Positions 15,001 to 20,241 of a stretch of DNA of 64,000 nucleotides are shown piece after piece. This DNA comes from Calditrichota bacterium (GTDB lineage Bacteria > Electryoneota > RPQS01), in assembly GCA_020637445.1 (NCBI GenBank), contig JACJVZ010000001.1, forward strand, positions 1,426,001 through 1,490,000, in the 5' to 3' direction. Below the pieces are notes generated by a model, which did no database searches, was not told where the DNA came from, and worked only from the letters and a program-made list of their open reading frames with translations. Position 1 is the stretch's first letter; each line of letters starts with the position of its first letter. A program made the translations under genes and the position numbers.

Positions 15001-16161
15001 ATTCGGCGAAACTTGGCCGCAATCGACACGATCCGGCAAAAAGCTGTAAGTCATGTCAACCGAGTCTCCGTCGCAATTGGCCGGGAATTTACCCTGCGCA
15101 GCTTGCGTCGTGCTCAAATAGATACGAAGCGCGTCACCGCAACCGACGATGGTATCGTTATCCATGTAGTTGTTGTTGACAATCATGCACGAGTCAACAC
15201 AATAGATGTCGATGACCGGCGGCAGGTTGTCAATCGGACGGACGCAGTAGAACGTATCGACCGCAAAGGCCGCTTCGTTGCCGACAACGTCTCCAGCCCA
15301 CGTCTCACCACCTGCATCGTCCCACACGAAACGAATCAAGAAGATCGTGTCGGCACGGCAACCATTCCACTCGTTTTCCATGGTACAGGGAGCGACTTCA
15401 ATCGTGTCGCTCGATCCACGCCAGTTTGCTCCATTGTCACAAAGAACACCGGAAGCGTCCCATACGAGCGTATCACCGGCGGGAAGCGAGTCCATCGTCA
15501 AAGCTAAGGCGGCGTCGAGCCACAGCGAGTCACCGATAGCGGCAATACCGTCAAAGGCAATACCGCCATATTCGTTGAACTGGATGAACGCGCAGCCAGA
15601 CTGGATATCGCAAGGCGCATTGATGATGTACCCGGCGTCAGCACAAACAGGCGGCTGAAATCCCGGCGGCGGCGAATTCGCGAAGCCGAACCATGTGATA
15701 CCGAAGGACAGCGGCGTGCCGGCAGTAACGGACACACCTTCCGGGTGGAAGGTTAGTGTGGCAACAACCAAGCAGCTGTCAGGATTGGGCCCAGCCAATC
15801 CCTGTCCGGCTGTAATATTCGTCGTCATCTCGTACAGACTCGTCGTCAAACCCGAGGGGCAGTTGATGATGATCGACGGATAAAGCGCCGGGATCAACAC
15901 ACCGAGATCGGGTGTCGGATCGAGGCCGACGTCGATTGAGTCGCAGAAATTGTCGACATACGCGGCTCGCGCGGTGATCTGCAGAACGTCACCGAGCTCG
16001 TCGATGATACCGTTCGGCACAGTACCGACGGAGTCTTCAATACACACGGCCACAATCGCGCCTTCAGTATTGATCTGAGCGCTGGCCTGCTGAGGAAGCA
16101 GAAGCACAAACAGTGCGCTTACTGCGGACATCAGCCACACAAAAAGAGTCTTGGACCTCAT
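1..16161 (-). CDS. Giant secreted Ig-like repeat protein (C-terminus outside window)
   Basis: The minus-strand frame starting with ATG at 16161 reaches position 1 with no stop in the lines I read triplet by triplet, giving at least 5,387 codons; the true end is outside the window. An AGGAG sits 9 nt before the ATG. Residues 1-29 form a signal peptide (MRSKTLFVWL, then a hydrophobic core ending LPQQASAQ). The rest is acidic and rich in Asp, Trp and Tyr. Many modules of about 100-130 residues recur with the pattern F(Q/E)Y...W..I...WD/WN...R..A.D..GN, as at 1380-1430, 3120-3150, 3540-3570, 7080-7100 and 7550-7620, typical of bacterial Ig-like domains in surface proteins. Asp-rich calcium-type loops such as GIDNDADGEVDE (about 8460-8500) and NIDNDGDGLVDE (about 3835-3890) are scattered through it. 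Many Cys residues recur. No enzyme domain was recognised. A surface structural or adhesive role is inferred. Long antisense open frames here are shadows of its codon use. Confidence 0.9.
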   Translation of the reverse strand, partial: MRSKTLFVWLMSAVSALFVLLLPQQASAQINTEGAIVAVCIEDSVGTVPNGIIDELGDVLQITARAAYVDNFCDSIDVGLDPTPDLGVLIPALYPSIIINCPSGLTTSLYEMTTNITAGQGLAGPNPDSCLVVATLTFHPEGVSVTAGTPLSFGITWFGFANSPPPGFQPPVCADAGYIINAPCDIQSGCAFIQFNEYGGIAFDGIAAIGDSLWLDAALALTMDSLPAGDTLVWDASGVLCDNGANWRGSSDTIEVAPCTMENEWNGCRADTIFLIRFVWDDAGGETWAGDVVGNEAAFAVDTFYCVRPIDNLPPVIDIYCVDSCMIVNNNYMDNDTIVGCGDALRIYLSTTQAAQGKFPANCDGDSVDMTYSFLPDRVDCGQVSPNHDVEWLGVNLGQLVQIGDTFPQNYDDINLLSDDSLWVSARFGTGPNPGTANDLIWVDIPIDSLHWDSLELCLFTAFAAGDSIIVVSIDDAGNVSNAITAGYEVPNIDPVVAIEGWDICLDNQAPQLPGSDIYWSYDGVDNYCNQRFSPYDDALATYFTNLSPDSIRWYLDAVDSAYDPAVEADVLTKVYLIGFDVRTIPDDDPDTGTGDIITSLDYYHPLAAPDSDNWEWRNPFIPGLDSSACFTWYGKDGPDSLDDDFGFLYHDYCPWGMLVGITEARYMDAGGCNAVRGSDHDGITSILDGYTQLNALYAVVDSCAPTTTIPLDLDTLNGPALPNGPDFGSVTNPYLWVDGDDLPWLQFKARRWFTQGLLDTCLAEDLCYTIRLDSVYTQGPWPFVADSIYYDASDNVTGDHARSCMPLPFFFNDINTDTIAFEWGMEGPTGDPLPDGLYCLRLELQDNAGNVNISDSLCIWINGLGPEIDSISFVNEILDCNMNFFAGESLCVWMQTDTSAQFCLFDFSCILNIDSVAADYDSIWVNAPYSTDGATYKRWYACIRVDLAMIDTADVTNNDYQFSEYDASCLNAGNYGIISVLAFDSDSNSTAANELTPNCTNIALLGESRCPRIVGPIEFWFYDPDTVFPQGVMVEDSINSLFAGYDNFGPMPDWNAMSPGSVDSSGAYDAITNPAHDQRHDSIFVRLLIDTLSITDWNPPADSATHDTLVLEFRNPNTVENRRRQVRKPLFIPNCTNLDGIPPCEDPDNNTIYDGRIELDEHNNGLVEFRYMWNGTWFINAGTDSQMLVPITGQDTIIVSAWTVDGDSIVDSVSVDTIYFLICDTTFAELDVDNDNPGFVDDGWTGINNDSRDPVTHSTKTVLNNGWDGDCGYRYAEGDTFSITVRADEQVHYDPAAYPNEDGSRYTAAGDWKITGNWQISLVDSTSGQLITWNGGADTITIKLVSVTPESLAVDEWQYTLLGTIHTLPPDTFIYNSCFVIRGAWDQGSNPGRYNQPPFSDAFEEDSFEDTTFCVNLIPCDHFVGCPDVYGPDLVNGWIAPEDTNITVCATIIETCEIHDCVAGTHADSLRVVEGDFQRITDDPNPWVIPDSVGDWFIQVDDMTGDSLGWARMYYWWLRADSSDLATIYCDGEYLDFDIRFVSWQGVADSMNFDSCVQVDVNEPRWTYWEVMDSAQTTTLDAIGGGFACFDPDQPVILFGRLTDDDIDCNPADGIGIDTSMIWADLSVLLGDVSADSVVPDSVWYDALTSTATAFWNFTLDSTFFCINSVEPFFRFHAGHDSIGHHDRELFLQDTLNVCSDCVPPAIFVSDAWCECDTAALAIMNDTLNPVIALPTALPYLSYGSEVTFKIGVFDADHDSSLGIPQEAWADLSTIDPALSWTQNDLYYDTNVDGAIDTMCYVWGLPCFIGGSLLNLDTMYHNGDTIFVNFALMDSVGNADTVMYPIAIFDSLPPIVDFIYTIGDDSIRAYISPGDDHIHVYADINGYAADLVSAPEHVWADFSEFQCDSAMKAAYDTVYANYIEHVGGDNYRAWWGWYPGSWVGNPFDVNYTIPGDTTSLPWDTLSACDSCSSWQQGAEGWFDSIFVYVTDEACNMGQHYNLFEVSGCDSTTPGLDSVWVWGNHCKTPGWISSTPLDSGHIEVWAWMDTTFNALEDTITIDSLQANLVELSSSRWGWTDWTTPQFYGGWPVYGVNPTPDSTAWDTMTVDGRVRLIGKWFWLTADDLGDCEEVTVAVKSIRQTGLGGSHGYYMDVEYGTARVDTTRPVIYDMRVHSSTTSIAETTWVTPNYPLYVEYWAYDTVCDSLDQSHIGFDLTHGVGGPGPWITFECGGILDSLWTWDTTAFEVTWYSGWNEVDPIVDSIAAMADSICIRFTGMPIYDDSCNFIDLDNLQGCVEAHIEDCLSNPAIPVQKTVTTDDRPPQYVNSVPWGDFTFVTGFPGDPDSVGIDSVLVLQNSLYNLDWDSTLYVYVIVNNWPGDTLMSWEKTYIDFTGFLDTPLQYPDSIYYNIDGMHRDSLLWVIPLYDDGGAGDLFNENILSDRYWWPLYLSDSLCNRSTFYCVDLDSAVSFTIQNWNSPNPGMILLCDSETVACSDTDYVDLYNMQLWNDEKVSPDTDKENLYKIWLDGSEWGWYSHEEENQTRFYIFVQDSVLQCDGIDNDADGEVDEIGEGVDFYTADLRINDLPQVAHVDSMNVDGVRIDYLWYADNFSEHEYQVDLFISDIYGHRDTLACEGSHALRFWEDETCPVGAELNFWNNGEAVQIRKNLSFLSSLDLEDLTADDSLYVFTNFDSVQISVYDPDIINEPQPGSGLDLSPDNSVDSTTWNGTASSTIEIVDPTNTVVASFFQTFYDDTLIFNEGYLTLSDTTETLAGLSDGLYTLRVTTLDRVGNSCDFEWSFILDRECPEIYEAYASQPGLNTPVDSLLASWDYVELYAHIQDSLDGVDSVVFEYAFDANRDGNVDAYSFWQNVNLLTDEGQAWDTEYPFNAYWNIRNLPWSSEDTLGLPPVNPDGSCTNTYFVRVRAFDIYGHECRDTFAVRITDDIAPLAYISSFSDYPVIDGPDGPQSSLVLCFNPNTMTDSLLHVCAEDWIDPSLLWDPLPGDTNSDLWEDRWFDLYEGVFQYKFFNAPGDVIPGNMDPTAGWVNLPSGEHGDGQDTIVARDDWGQDFCINWNVSDLVSGQYNLRMVAFDVCGNYDYLNTPVVTFRVECDTTEPLALICFPEEDMCVTNLRCDEPEFVPVQSSAPLFADIDSIAFFFVDSLSIPGLGIHTFIGGSTDPDSISAGLAYFSSTGWNTNNLLSGYYWLYAVAYDTNALFDTDPIWTRVFVDNTMPQVTECWVGEAYGNDFTILQTTNEGNTFALRANAQDNIGLAQDCGITGVQFQILDRFGNWRDLDISLDGTSEIWGSYLYLSDNDGFVTTPDVAGFYEINLSFSDFGNSPLDSVRFRAYAVDNVDWGDNNMQGDYNRDCNLDRDLECGTEICCMAIEIRDQIPYGTSLWCYNHGWYAWGVPQFTAPSTQIFDGDKFSTCNYQNPLDTLMLIANVADYVQDEWLMYFKYWRADGSTDTFDVPNDYSLNPALPRNADSAIVLQSTYDTVSVVWTGARAWLDSADAADGLVYARWQFAAYVEDLTGNVEGWNNQNTCYIYTFCPPNTPITDVSYVTNDVNNPENRVRVTEEVAWQDALTDTIEVLYNRTTDPGSNDPEALVEFYVDADAIVNCHDDNVNVFNIELWMMSDDTTLQSICDGGPVQVFDFFDDFQAWDQYPPDNGSGQYHFGVYFDNSYPPGTYNFSAIVNYVVYAAGYDTLTEGDADCDRVLEESDSTKLDLVVRVVNVNEPQVVYCYPPYGDVCGAHNTVPLSAKDVSDPDYFTGVIDTVWFQRYNGSSWVPVVDAYTGLSYDASPGNGYLRFQFDERELPGMAGWYYEMSQSNETPPNIYNWYASRDLFPDVAIYFWATDTFYPMSEVSDGFWQTNVYVSGIDSSACYDYSIVIDANDNNIWEGPNTDRWIDDPRNIDWENQDPIAYDRCADDQYHEYDVEELAAYSTICVCEYWVNFNSLEVGDGHHEFRTVVGWHDPLAYHVIENPAPGDSLHIFFVDNDEPVATHDIEGEDFWLNGGRCDDPWGTNFVTDIQPVDGDYNLVVEDICAVIYQVSLTNNPFADSSWVNVDTVYSNDDMGWTEAWPGIWTAYNPLTDNIDNDGDGLVDETYDVQAGDGIGEENTTFWSRTVVTDHCGNTYMTNAESLYVDVSEPRACIELVGGIEPGVDGNDVVVIPDDRDLEIVAVNQDYAGFDPSILAVFQYRTLNPIGDWTNIQADTLSNDTVRHVGDTLTATWDLLSYFQDTGNDPEGWFQLRAIAIDTVNNTDMCDNDVCYITIRLNDIQPAARIDIYQVVSSNDEIGASCTVDSACYIHAGDPYCITAIFAPTNIDTGLASLTFQYAEVSGGVPSNWRNIETIWDPIDNGLNGDTTECVWFQPQPEDVGDQEIFWLRVVVEDYNGNDTSDVKVLYVDGTAPNGLGEAENTLAVATACGDRCRFDNAPGQAVIHMTFDPDELSGEFNEDEVWLTGARDDGAYEYNFGSLTRGDDDEWYFDFGGDLCDYWAENRVVDDEGEVVVLDYGCWNFYVNFTDCQGNTGMVEVTTNCDGVDTNLVCIDCFPDVPEHTDIVGLDYIGYDCVSGDLAELNDEVLDGTTEIGGDQSVRIYGTIPEYEQDIWYMVLYVESADAGVAETAVDTFWWNPTWQSHENPNWSTYWWLADTTDLGDAKYPSGYYRVWARAHDAICQIEPTEMLDEFWVHVDNSEPVADITQVNGEPVTGEDNFVYEIHAGDDDPATLWVEWTDGLTPNDSTQTNNAVQVWCKNIWHPNQADAWTQCGIIPSRCNPHYVEIDLTGIHCGDSLHIVPIVGDRWGNGELNVERAMEAFEGGHFVNVYIYDTTPPSSMLWSVGTSEEPWCDIQDRQQGVDGLWIIDQQTHSVSVGALGELHDIWLQAFTTIGDEWPVQSGDVQRVYFEYSLDGTTWYEIGVDETDETPCEWSGDAPTPWWSGIDHDVFWSVVWDVSGLAGDVMVRSWAEDECGNVEEMETYTVSFDVMAPMAQVYVWDNDTHIDNLESCADWTEQQISDSLERFSYVTLGACADENEGDAYGAIWYIKRADDHPLEMWSWCYLGDDSTGPFSVDNVNFWNNECPAPEPGVWYDVAVLTTDQAGNELTWTQFLNYGQGTTVEEKWSWLIANGYVKRFKAVDHTAPLSDNLVTDVDCTPDSSVIFLHGNVELSSYIYDPDVIAVTYAFLEVGSNGPWTVIERVEGEDGQPLPINSESEDGTQYSLTEGHWNTELLNGTYYVAAFAEDNYGNMDGDLTGGAAGAPAHATLMVNVDNEPANALIVHVWRTDDPTHTDVTQLERGAEYTFEVEATDNFMLTPLVQFYYRHTGDLDGWMEIGEQYNWPYSVNWIVPTSTVVGWTYDFAAVAYDYCEQNDRYDNQGNP

Positions 16162-16729
16162 TCTGTGATTCTCCTGAATATGGGAAATCTTATTAGTCCG
16201 AATGGAATGGGCTGCGTCGGATACGCACGCCGAATGTCCGCCAGAGCACATTGCTCCGTGGACATTGTGAATAACTTGCGTAGGCATGAACTGGTTGTTC
16301 AATTCGTCTTTAGTGCTACTAGGATCTGGCATGAACGCATCCGTATTTAATCAACCCAGCTTGAGGAAAAAAACACAAGCTCCCTTTTTCACAGTAGCTC
16401 ATCGCAACTGCTTACGGAAGTTTGGGTTCTTTGAGTTATGCTGGAAATCAAGTACTTAAAAAATGGGGTCTGACCTAAGTTCAAAAAAGTTCTATACTGG
16501 TCAAAGTTCCCCAAATATAGTCAATCGGAATCAACTTGTCAAGGAAAATGTTTTGCCTATTTTTAACATTCTCAAACCCCGGCAAAACGAAAGTCCTTAT
16601 TCCTTAGGGAGTTCGCAATCGACAGAGACCCTCGCTGGGCTTTAACTGTCTATCTCACTATTTCTTTTAGAGCTTATAGCAATTGCAAGAGCGAGCCTAT
16701 GGCCAAAGCCGTGGCAAATTGCAAGCCAA
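16162..16729. other. Non-coding leader and spacer upstream of giant gene
   Basis: This 568-bp, relatively AT-rich stretch has no credible gene. It holds the promoter at 16514-16542, so positions 16162 to about 16507 would be an untranslated leader of roughly 345 nt. The leader contains a weak hairpin (AGCTTG/CAAGCT arms around a T-rich loop, about 16360-16385) and a small palindrome GGTCAGACC near 16468-16478. I recognise no known riboswitch. The part beyond 16542 lies downstream of the agmatinase gene, and I see nothing else in it. Confidence 0.6.
16514..16542 (-). promoter_or_regulatory. Sigma70-like promoter of giant gene
   Basis: On the minus strand a perfect TTGACA (16537-16542) is followed after exactly 17 nt by TATATT (16514-16519). 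It points towards the giant gene, whose start lies about 345 nt further on. The same arrangement recurs at three other operons in this window. Confidence 0.7.
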
Positions 16730-17560
16730 TCAGTAAAGAGTTGCGGTTGAAGCAAGAATCATTGAGCGAACGATCTTGGAGGAAACCACTGAGGATACTT
16801 GTGTTGGATCGTAGTCTGGCGATAGCTCAACTACATCCCAACCCACCCATTGTGAGCCAGAAAGTGCAATAATCCAGCTTTGCAACGTGGAAAAAGTGAC
16901 CCCCCCAGGCTCTGGGGTACCGGTTCCCGGAAGTATTGAAGGATCAAGAACATCCAAGTCTAATGTGACGTATACTGGCCTATTCCCTACCCATGCACTC
17001 AAATCTGCCGGAGAACACGTATCTGGACGGTAAGTTCCAAATTTTTTTGCTATTTCGAACTCCTCCCGTGGTCCCGACCTCGGACCAATCTGCAAGATTC
17101 GTGACGGACTCACAAACTCCATGATCCTGCGCAGAACTGTCGCATGCGACAACCGGGTACCCAGATAGTCATCCCGTAGGTCTAAGTGTGCGTCAAACTG
17201 CACCAAGACCATGTCCGGAAACCGCGAAAACGCCGCTTTTGCGAGCGGCAGCGTCACCAAATGCTCTCCGCCGAGAGCTCCCGGAATTACCCCGGCGCTA
17301 TAGAGTTCGCCAGCGGCTTGTTCAATGAGCTGCAGGGTTTCGTCTTTATCGCCGGGAGGCAAAATCAAGTCACCCAGATCGGCAAACTGCACGTCTTCCA
17401 AGTCAGCATTTGCAACCGGACAGTACGTTTCTAACCCGTCTGAGACATTCCGGATGGCCGCCGGACCAAAGCGCGTCCCCGGACGGAACGAACACGTTCC
17501 GTCATAGGGAAGTCCGAACAACGCCAAACGGGCGCCATCCAGCGATTGCTGGGCGCCCAT
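16730..17560 (-). CDS. speB: Agmatinase
   Basis: This ureohydrolase-family enzyme hydrolyses agmatine to putrescine and urea. All Mn-binding motifs of the family are visible in the 276 residues: GGEH (97-100), DAHLD (123-127) and DLDVLDP (201-207), plus SHATVLRR and the C-terminal GTGTPEPGG segment seen in agmatinases. The length is slightly short for the family, which fits a compact bacterial type. It lies 72 nt after speE on the same strand and is the last gene of the spermidine cluster. It consumes the agmatine made by the arginine decarboxylase two genes upstream and supplies putrescine to spermidine synthase. An arginase or another ureohydrolase is less likely because pdaD and speE are neighbours. 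The start ATG has no strong ribosome-binding site. Confidence 0.92.
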   Translation of the reverse strand: MGAQQSLDGARLALFGLPYDGTCSFRPGTRFGPAAIRNVSDGLETYCPVANADLEDVQFADLGDLILPPGDKDETLQLIEQAAGELYSAGVIPGALGGEHLVTLPLAKAAFSRFPDMVLVQFDAHLDLRDDYLGTRLSHATVLRRIMEFVSPSRILQIGPRSGPREEFEIAKKFGTYRPDTCSPADLSAWVGNRPVYVTLDLDVLDPSILPGTGTPEPGGVTFSTLQSWIIALSGSQWVGWDVVELSPDYDPTQVSSVVSSKIVRSMILASTATLY

Positions 17561-17632
17561 ATAAACTTGAGTTCTGGTTGTCGGAGTTTTGAAGGGAGGA
17601 ACGAACGGTTTTATGTTTTGAACGGGAGATAA

Positions 17633-18472
17633 CTAAGCGACTCCCAATTCACGCGCGAGAAAGGCGGGAACGGCAAACGCCGCTTCATGCACCGCCGGTG
17701 TATAATACTTGGACGACTGCGTGATCTCTTGCATCCGTTCGAGGCTTGCGGCCTCGATAGGATGCACGCTGTCCGACGCAAAAAAGAAACTCCACCACCC
17801 GTAAGGATAAGTCGGAATCACCGCTCCGTACCAATGAGCTTGCGAATAATTTTGCAGCAAAACGTCTCGAATAGTCCGCAGTTTTGAGTCAGGATCCCAC
17901 GGGCTGTGCGATTGAGTGACGAGGACTCCTCCCGCCTTGAGTGCGCGCTTCGTCAAGCCAAAATATTCTTGCGTAAACAGCACTTCGCCGGGACCGATCG
18001 GATCCGTCGAATCCGACAAAATCACATCGAATTCACCTTCGTGGTTCTTCAGATATTCGAAGCCGTCGCCGACTTGAATATCCACTCGCGGATCATCGAG
18101 TTTGGACGTATGATTCGGAAAGTACTTGCGGCAAACGTCTATCACGTCGCCGTCAATTTCCGCCAACACCACGCGCTCCACTCCCGGATGACGAAGCACC
18201 TCACGTACGGTCCCTCCGTCTCCTCCGCCGACGACGCAAACGCTCTTCGGAGCGGGATGCGAAACCATCGCCGGGTGAGTCAGCATCTCGTGGTAAACGA
18301 ACTCATCTTTTTCCGTGGTCATCATGCAGCCATCGAGGACCAAAGTCTTGCCCCAACGCTCTGTTTCGACGATCTCCACGAGCTGGTACTTCGACTGCTT
18401 CGAGTACAGCACACCGCCAGCTTTCCAGCCGCCGCGAATGGGTCCGTATGTTTCAGTTAGCCAGAGTTCCAT
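17633..18472 (-). CDS. speE: Spermidine synthase
   Basis: Transfers the aminopropyl group of decarboxylated SAM to putrescine, giving spermidine. The 279 residues begin MELWLTETYG. This ATG was preferred over an upstream in-frame start because GGAG lies just before it and the family normally starts here. The Rossmann SAM-binding motif VVGGGDGG (80-87), the conserved YHEML segment near 60-64 and the active-site DSTDPIGP segment near residue 155 are present. The full length fits the polyamine aminopropyltransferase family. It follows pdaD across a strong terminator hairpin, so it may rely on read-through or on its own promoter, which I could not identify. It is followed by speB. Confidence 0.94.
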   Translation of the reverse strand: MELWLTETYGPIRGGWKAGGVLYSKQSKYQLVEIVETERWGKTLVLDGCMMTTEKDEFVYHEMLTHPAMVSHPAPKSVCVVGGGDGGTVREVLRHPGVERVVLAEIDGDVIDVCRKYFPNHTSKLDDPRVDIQVGDGFEYLKNHEGEFDVILSDSTDPIGPGEVLFTQEYFGLTKRALKAGGVLVTQSHSPWDPDSKLRTIRDVLLQNYSQAHWYGAVIPTYPYGWWSFFFASDSVHPIEAASLERMQEITQSSKYYTPAVHEAAFAVPAFLARELGVA

Positions 18473-18579
18473 GTCTCTCCTTGGGGAAGACAGAAGATAG
18501 TGAACGGCCAATAGAATCTCAACTCTATCAAGATTCTCGATTTACATAAATTATGAACTTAGAGTCCAAACAAAAAGAA

Positions 18580-18605
18580 ATCGGCCTCCTTGTTAGGAGG
18601 CCGAT
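18580..18605 (-). terminator. Intrinsic terminator after pdaD
   Basis: A perfect 11-bp stem (ATCGGCCTCCT and its complement) encloses a 4-nt loop. On the minus strand it is followed by a T-rich run (complement of CAAAAAGAAA), and it sits 20 nt after the pdaD stop. It would separate or attenuate transcription between speH-pdaD and speE-speB. Confidence 0.85.
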
Positions 18606-18625
18606 ACTCTATACAATTTGACTTG

Positions 18626-19093
18626 TTAGGTCCAGAGGACGACGCCTGCGAATGCCGCACCCTTTTTTTCGACCTTTCCGGACACCACCGCAAACTTCAA
18701 ATCAGCCAGCTTCCACCCTCTTTGGCGAAAAGCCGACTCGACTTTGGCGATCACGATGTTCTTGCATTCTTCTTCCGATCCGTGCATGTGGTGTTCCATA
18801 ATTACACCCGGCAGAGTCGGATCGTCCGTAACACCCAAAGCCACTCCGGCACTGACCGTTTCGCCGGGAATCGAACTTACTTCGTCGGCATAAGCAATCG
18901 GAACAAGTGCGCCGTACGGAAGCTGAATCGGTGCAATCTCTTTTGCAGCCGGAGGCAGAATCGAACTCATGCGCACGAGGTTAACATTCCCAACTCCTGC
19001 GGCAAGCAGTGAATTGTCGAACGCGTTCAGTTCCGTATCGCCTTCGGAAAATCCCTTGACCAGAAAATATTTGTCGGGAGTCTTTATGATCAT
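18626..19093 (-). CDS. pdaD: Pyruvoyl-dependent arginine decarboxylase
   Basis: Converts arginine to agmatine, the first step of this spermidine route. The 155-residue protein has the size of the PvlArgDC family and shows the self-cleavage site in VRMSSILPP: cleavage between Ser43 and Ser44 would produce the pyruvoyl group. The C-terminal MEHHMHGSEEE segment and the FAGVVLW end also fit the family. Its ATG directly abuts the speH stop (TAA then ATG), so translation is probably coupled. The terminator at 18580-18605 follows. This replaces the PLP-type SpeA found in many bacteria. The family assignment is strong; the substrate choice of arginine is supported by the neighbouring agmatinase. Confidence 0.93.
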   Translation of the reverse strand: MIIKTPDKYFLVKGFSEGDTELNAFDNSLLAAGVGNVNLVRMSSILPPAAKEIAPIQLPYGALVPIAYADEVSSIPGETVSAGVALGVTDDPTLPGVIMEHHMHGSEEECKNIVIAKVESAFRQRGWKLADLKFAVVSGKVEKKGAAFAGVVLWT

Positions 19094-19504
19094 TTACGCT
19101 ACCGCCGCCGTCATCATCGCGGTCGGCTTGTGCGAATCGAAACGGAGACCGTGTGAATTCATGATGCCGCGCTTCATCTCCATCGCGGTGAATTCTTCGG
19201 CTTCCAACGCTTGCTTCAAATGTTCGAAAGCAACCGCCGGATCGACTTCGTCGCCGCACGTGAACAGGTCCACGGCCGCGTAACCGAATTCCGGCCACGT
19301 GTGAATAGCAAGGTGCGACTCGGCGATGATAATTGCGCCGGACACACCGTACGGATTGAACAAGTGAAATGCCTCAGTCACGATCGTTGCGCCCGCCTTT
19401 AGAGCGGCTTCACGCATGGCGCGCTTAACCGCGGCGACGTCGTTCAAGAGTTCAGGATTACACTTGTGGTAATCGACCACAATTTGTTGTCCCAAAGATT
19501 TCAA
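19094..19504 (-). CDS. speH: S-adenosylmethionine decarboxylase proenzyme
   Basis: Makes decarboxylated SAM, the aminopropyl donor for spermidine. The 136-residue proenzyme shows the cleavage motif AESHLAIHTWPE, with the Glu62-Ser63 bond as cleavage site. Residues Ser63, His68 and Cys83 fall at the positions known for the Thermotoga-type class 1b enzyme. A short C-terminal tail (HKPTAMMTAAVA) is not part of the conserved fold. The gene starts 50 nt after the stop of the HTH-cupin regulator and is followed without a gap by pdaD, so the three are probably one transcript from the promoter near 20150. Confidence 0.95.
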   Translation of the reverse strand: MKSLGQQIVVDYHKCNPELLNDVAAVKRAMREAALKAGATIVTEAFHLFNPYGVSGAIIIAESHLAIHTWPEFGYAAVDLFTCGDEVDPAVAFEHLKQALEAEEFTAMEMKRGIMNSHGLRFDSHKPTAMMTAAVA

Positions 19505-19554
19505 TGCAGGTTCTCCTACCTGAAAAGGTGAAAAGGTGAAAAACCCAACGCTAC

Positions 19555-20106
19555 TTAAAAAGTGGGCGGCGTTGTAACCCAGAGAAATTCCGCGGTGCGT
19601 TTTCCGGCATTGCGGATAAAATGTTCTTTCTCTCCGGAAAAGTAAAAACTCGCTCCGGAAGAAGCCGAAAAAATGTCGTTGCCAAATACCAACTGAATCG
19701 TTCCTGACATCACGAACCCGAACGCTTCTCCTTGATACGGTCGCGTCGGGTAGGTTTGCTGATCGGCCTCCAGTGTAACCAAGGCCGCTTCCATTTCCCG
19801 GTCCGCCCCGCCCGGTATCAGCAATTCGAAGCTCTCGGCTCCAGTTTCCGCAATCGAGATCCGTTCAATCTTGTTGAACACAACCTGATCCGGCTGCGTC
19901 TCTTTGAAGAAGTCGGAGACCTTGATATCGAGAACTTTTAGAATCCCGATCAAGCTGTCTACCGATATGCTGGTCTGGTCGCGCTCGAGTTGGGAGATAA
20001 ATCCCTTGGTCAAGTCAGCGCGCTCGGCCAGCTCTTCTTGGGTCAGGTTCCGGGCCAGTCGGAGGTTTCTTATTCGTGCTCCGATTTCCACCGGTCTGTA
20101 TTCCAA
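19555..20106 (-). CDS. HTH-XRE/cupin regulator of polyamine genes (PuuR-like)
   Basis: An N-terminal XRE-type helix-turn-helix (about residues 8-62, IRNLRLARNLTQEELAERA then GFISQLERDQ) is joined to a C-terminal cupin barrel (about 110-180, with GEAFGFVMSG and FYFSGEKEH). This architecture is shared with PuuR-type regulators, which sense polyamines or related metabolites. It is the first gene of the spermidine cluster, which supports a local regulatory role; the ligand is inferred only. The first possible start is a TTG at 20106, without a good ribosome-binding site; a GTG at 20091 is an alternative. The promoter, a palindrome over the likely transcription start and a paired 16-nt motif lie directly upstream, consistent with autoregulation. 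Confidence 0.85.
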   Translation of the reverse strand: MEYRPVEIGARIRNLRLARNLTQEELAERADLTKGFISQLERDQTSISVDSLIGILKVLDIKVSDFFKETQPDQVVFNKIERISIAETGAESFELLIPGGADREMEAALVTLEADQQTYPTRPYQGEAFGFVMSGTIQLVFGNDIFSASSGASFYFSGEKEHFIRNAGKRTAEFLWVTTPPTF

Positions 20107-20137
20107 GTATATTAAACTTTCTGTTCAATAAATTGAA
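20106..20137. promoter_or_regulatory. Candidate operator of the polyamine regulator
   Basis: Two elements lie just ahead of the regulator start. The palindrome TTCAATAAATTGAA (20124-20137) covers the expected transcription start of the promoter at 20143-20171. The adjacent motif GAAAGTTTAATATACT (minus strand, 20106-20121) recurs on the plus strand at 20242-20257 with one mismatch in 16. Binding is inferred from position only. Confidence 0.5.
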
Positions 20138-20142
20138 GCGGC

Positions 20143-20171
20143 AATATAATGAGAAAAGGGGGTCTTGTCAA
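20143..20171 (-). promoter_or_regulatory. Sigma70-like promoter of spermidine operon
   Basis: On the minus strand TTGACA (20166-20171) is followed after 17 nt by TATATT (20143-20148). It drives the HTH-cupin regulator and the spermidine genes. The -35 box is built into the loop and stem of the hflX terminator hairpin, so the two signals overlap. Confidence 0.75.
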
Positions 20172-20181
20172 GACCCCCTTT
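20155..20181 (-). terminator. Terminator hairpin of the phoH-hflX operon
   Basis: A 12-13 bp near-perfect stem (AAAGGGGGTCTT and its complement) has a minimal loop and lies about 170 nt after the hflX stop. On the minus strand the hairpin continues into CTTTTCTCATT, a moderate T-rich run. It overlaps the promoter of the next operon. Confidence 0.7.
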
Positions 20182-20241
20182 GGGATACACTTCTCCTAAC
20201 CTACTGGGTTTCCAGCTCCTAAGCCAAAAATCCGGAGAAAC

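Noticed and set aside
10..15507. Very long plus-strand open frames, one of about 1,490 codons
   Set aside because: They are exactly antisense to the codons of the giant minus-strand gene, have no signal peptide, ribosome-binding site or family similarity, and arise because that gene rarely uses codons that would read as stops on the other strand.
16458..16480. GGGGTCTGACC motif as a trace of a transposon
   Set aside because: A similar motif flanks some small transposases, but only one short copy is present and no transposase remnant is nearby.
16463..16645. Small plus-strand frame upstream of the giant gene
   Set aside because: It lies across the promoter of the giant gene, has no ribosome-binding site and an unremarkable composition.
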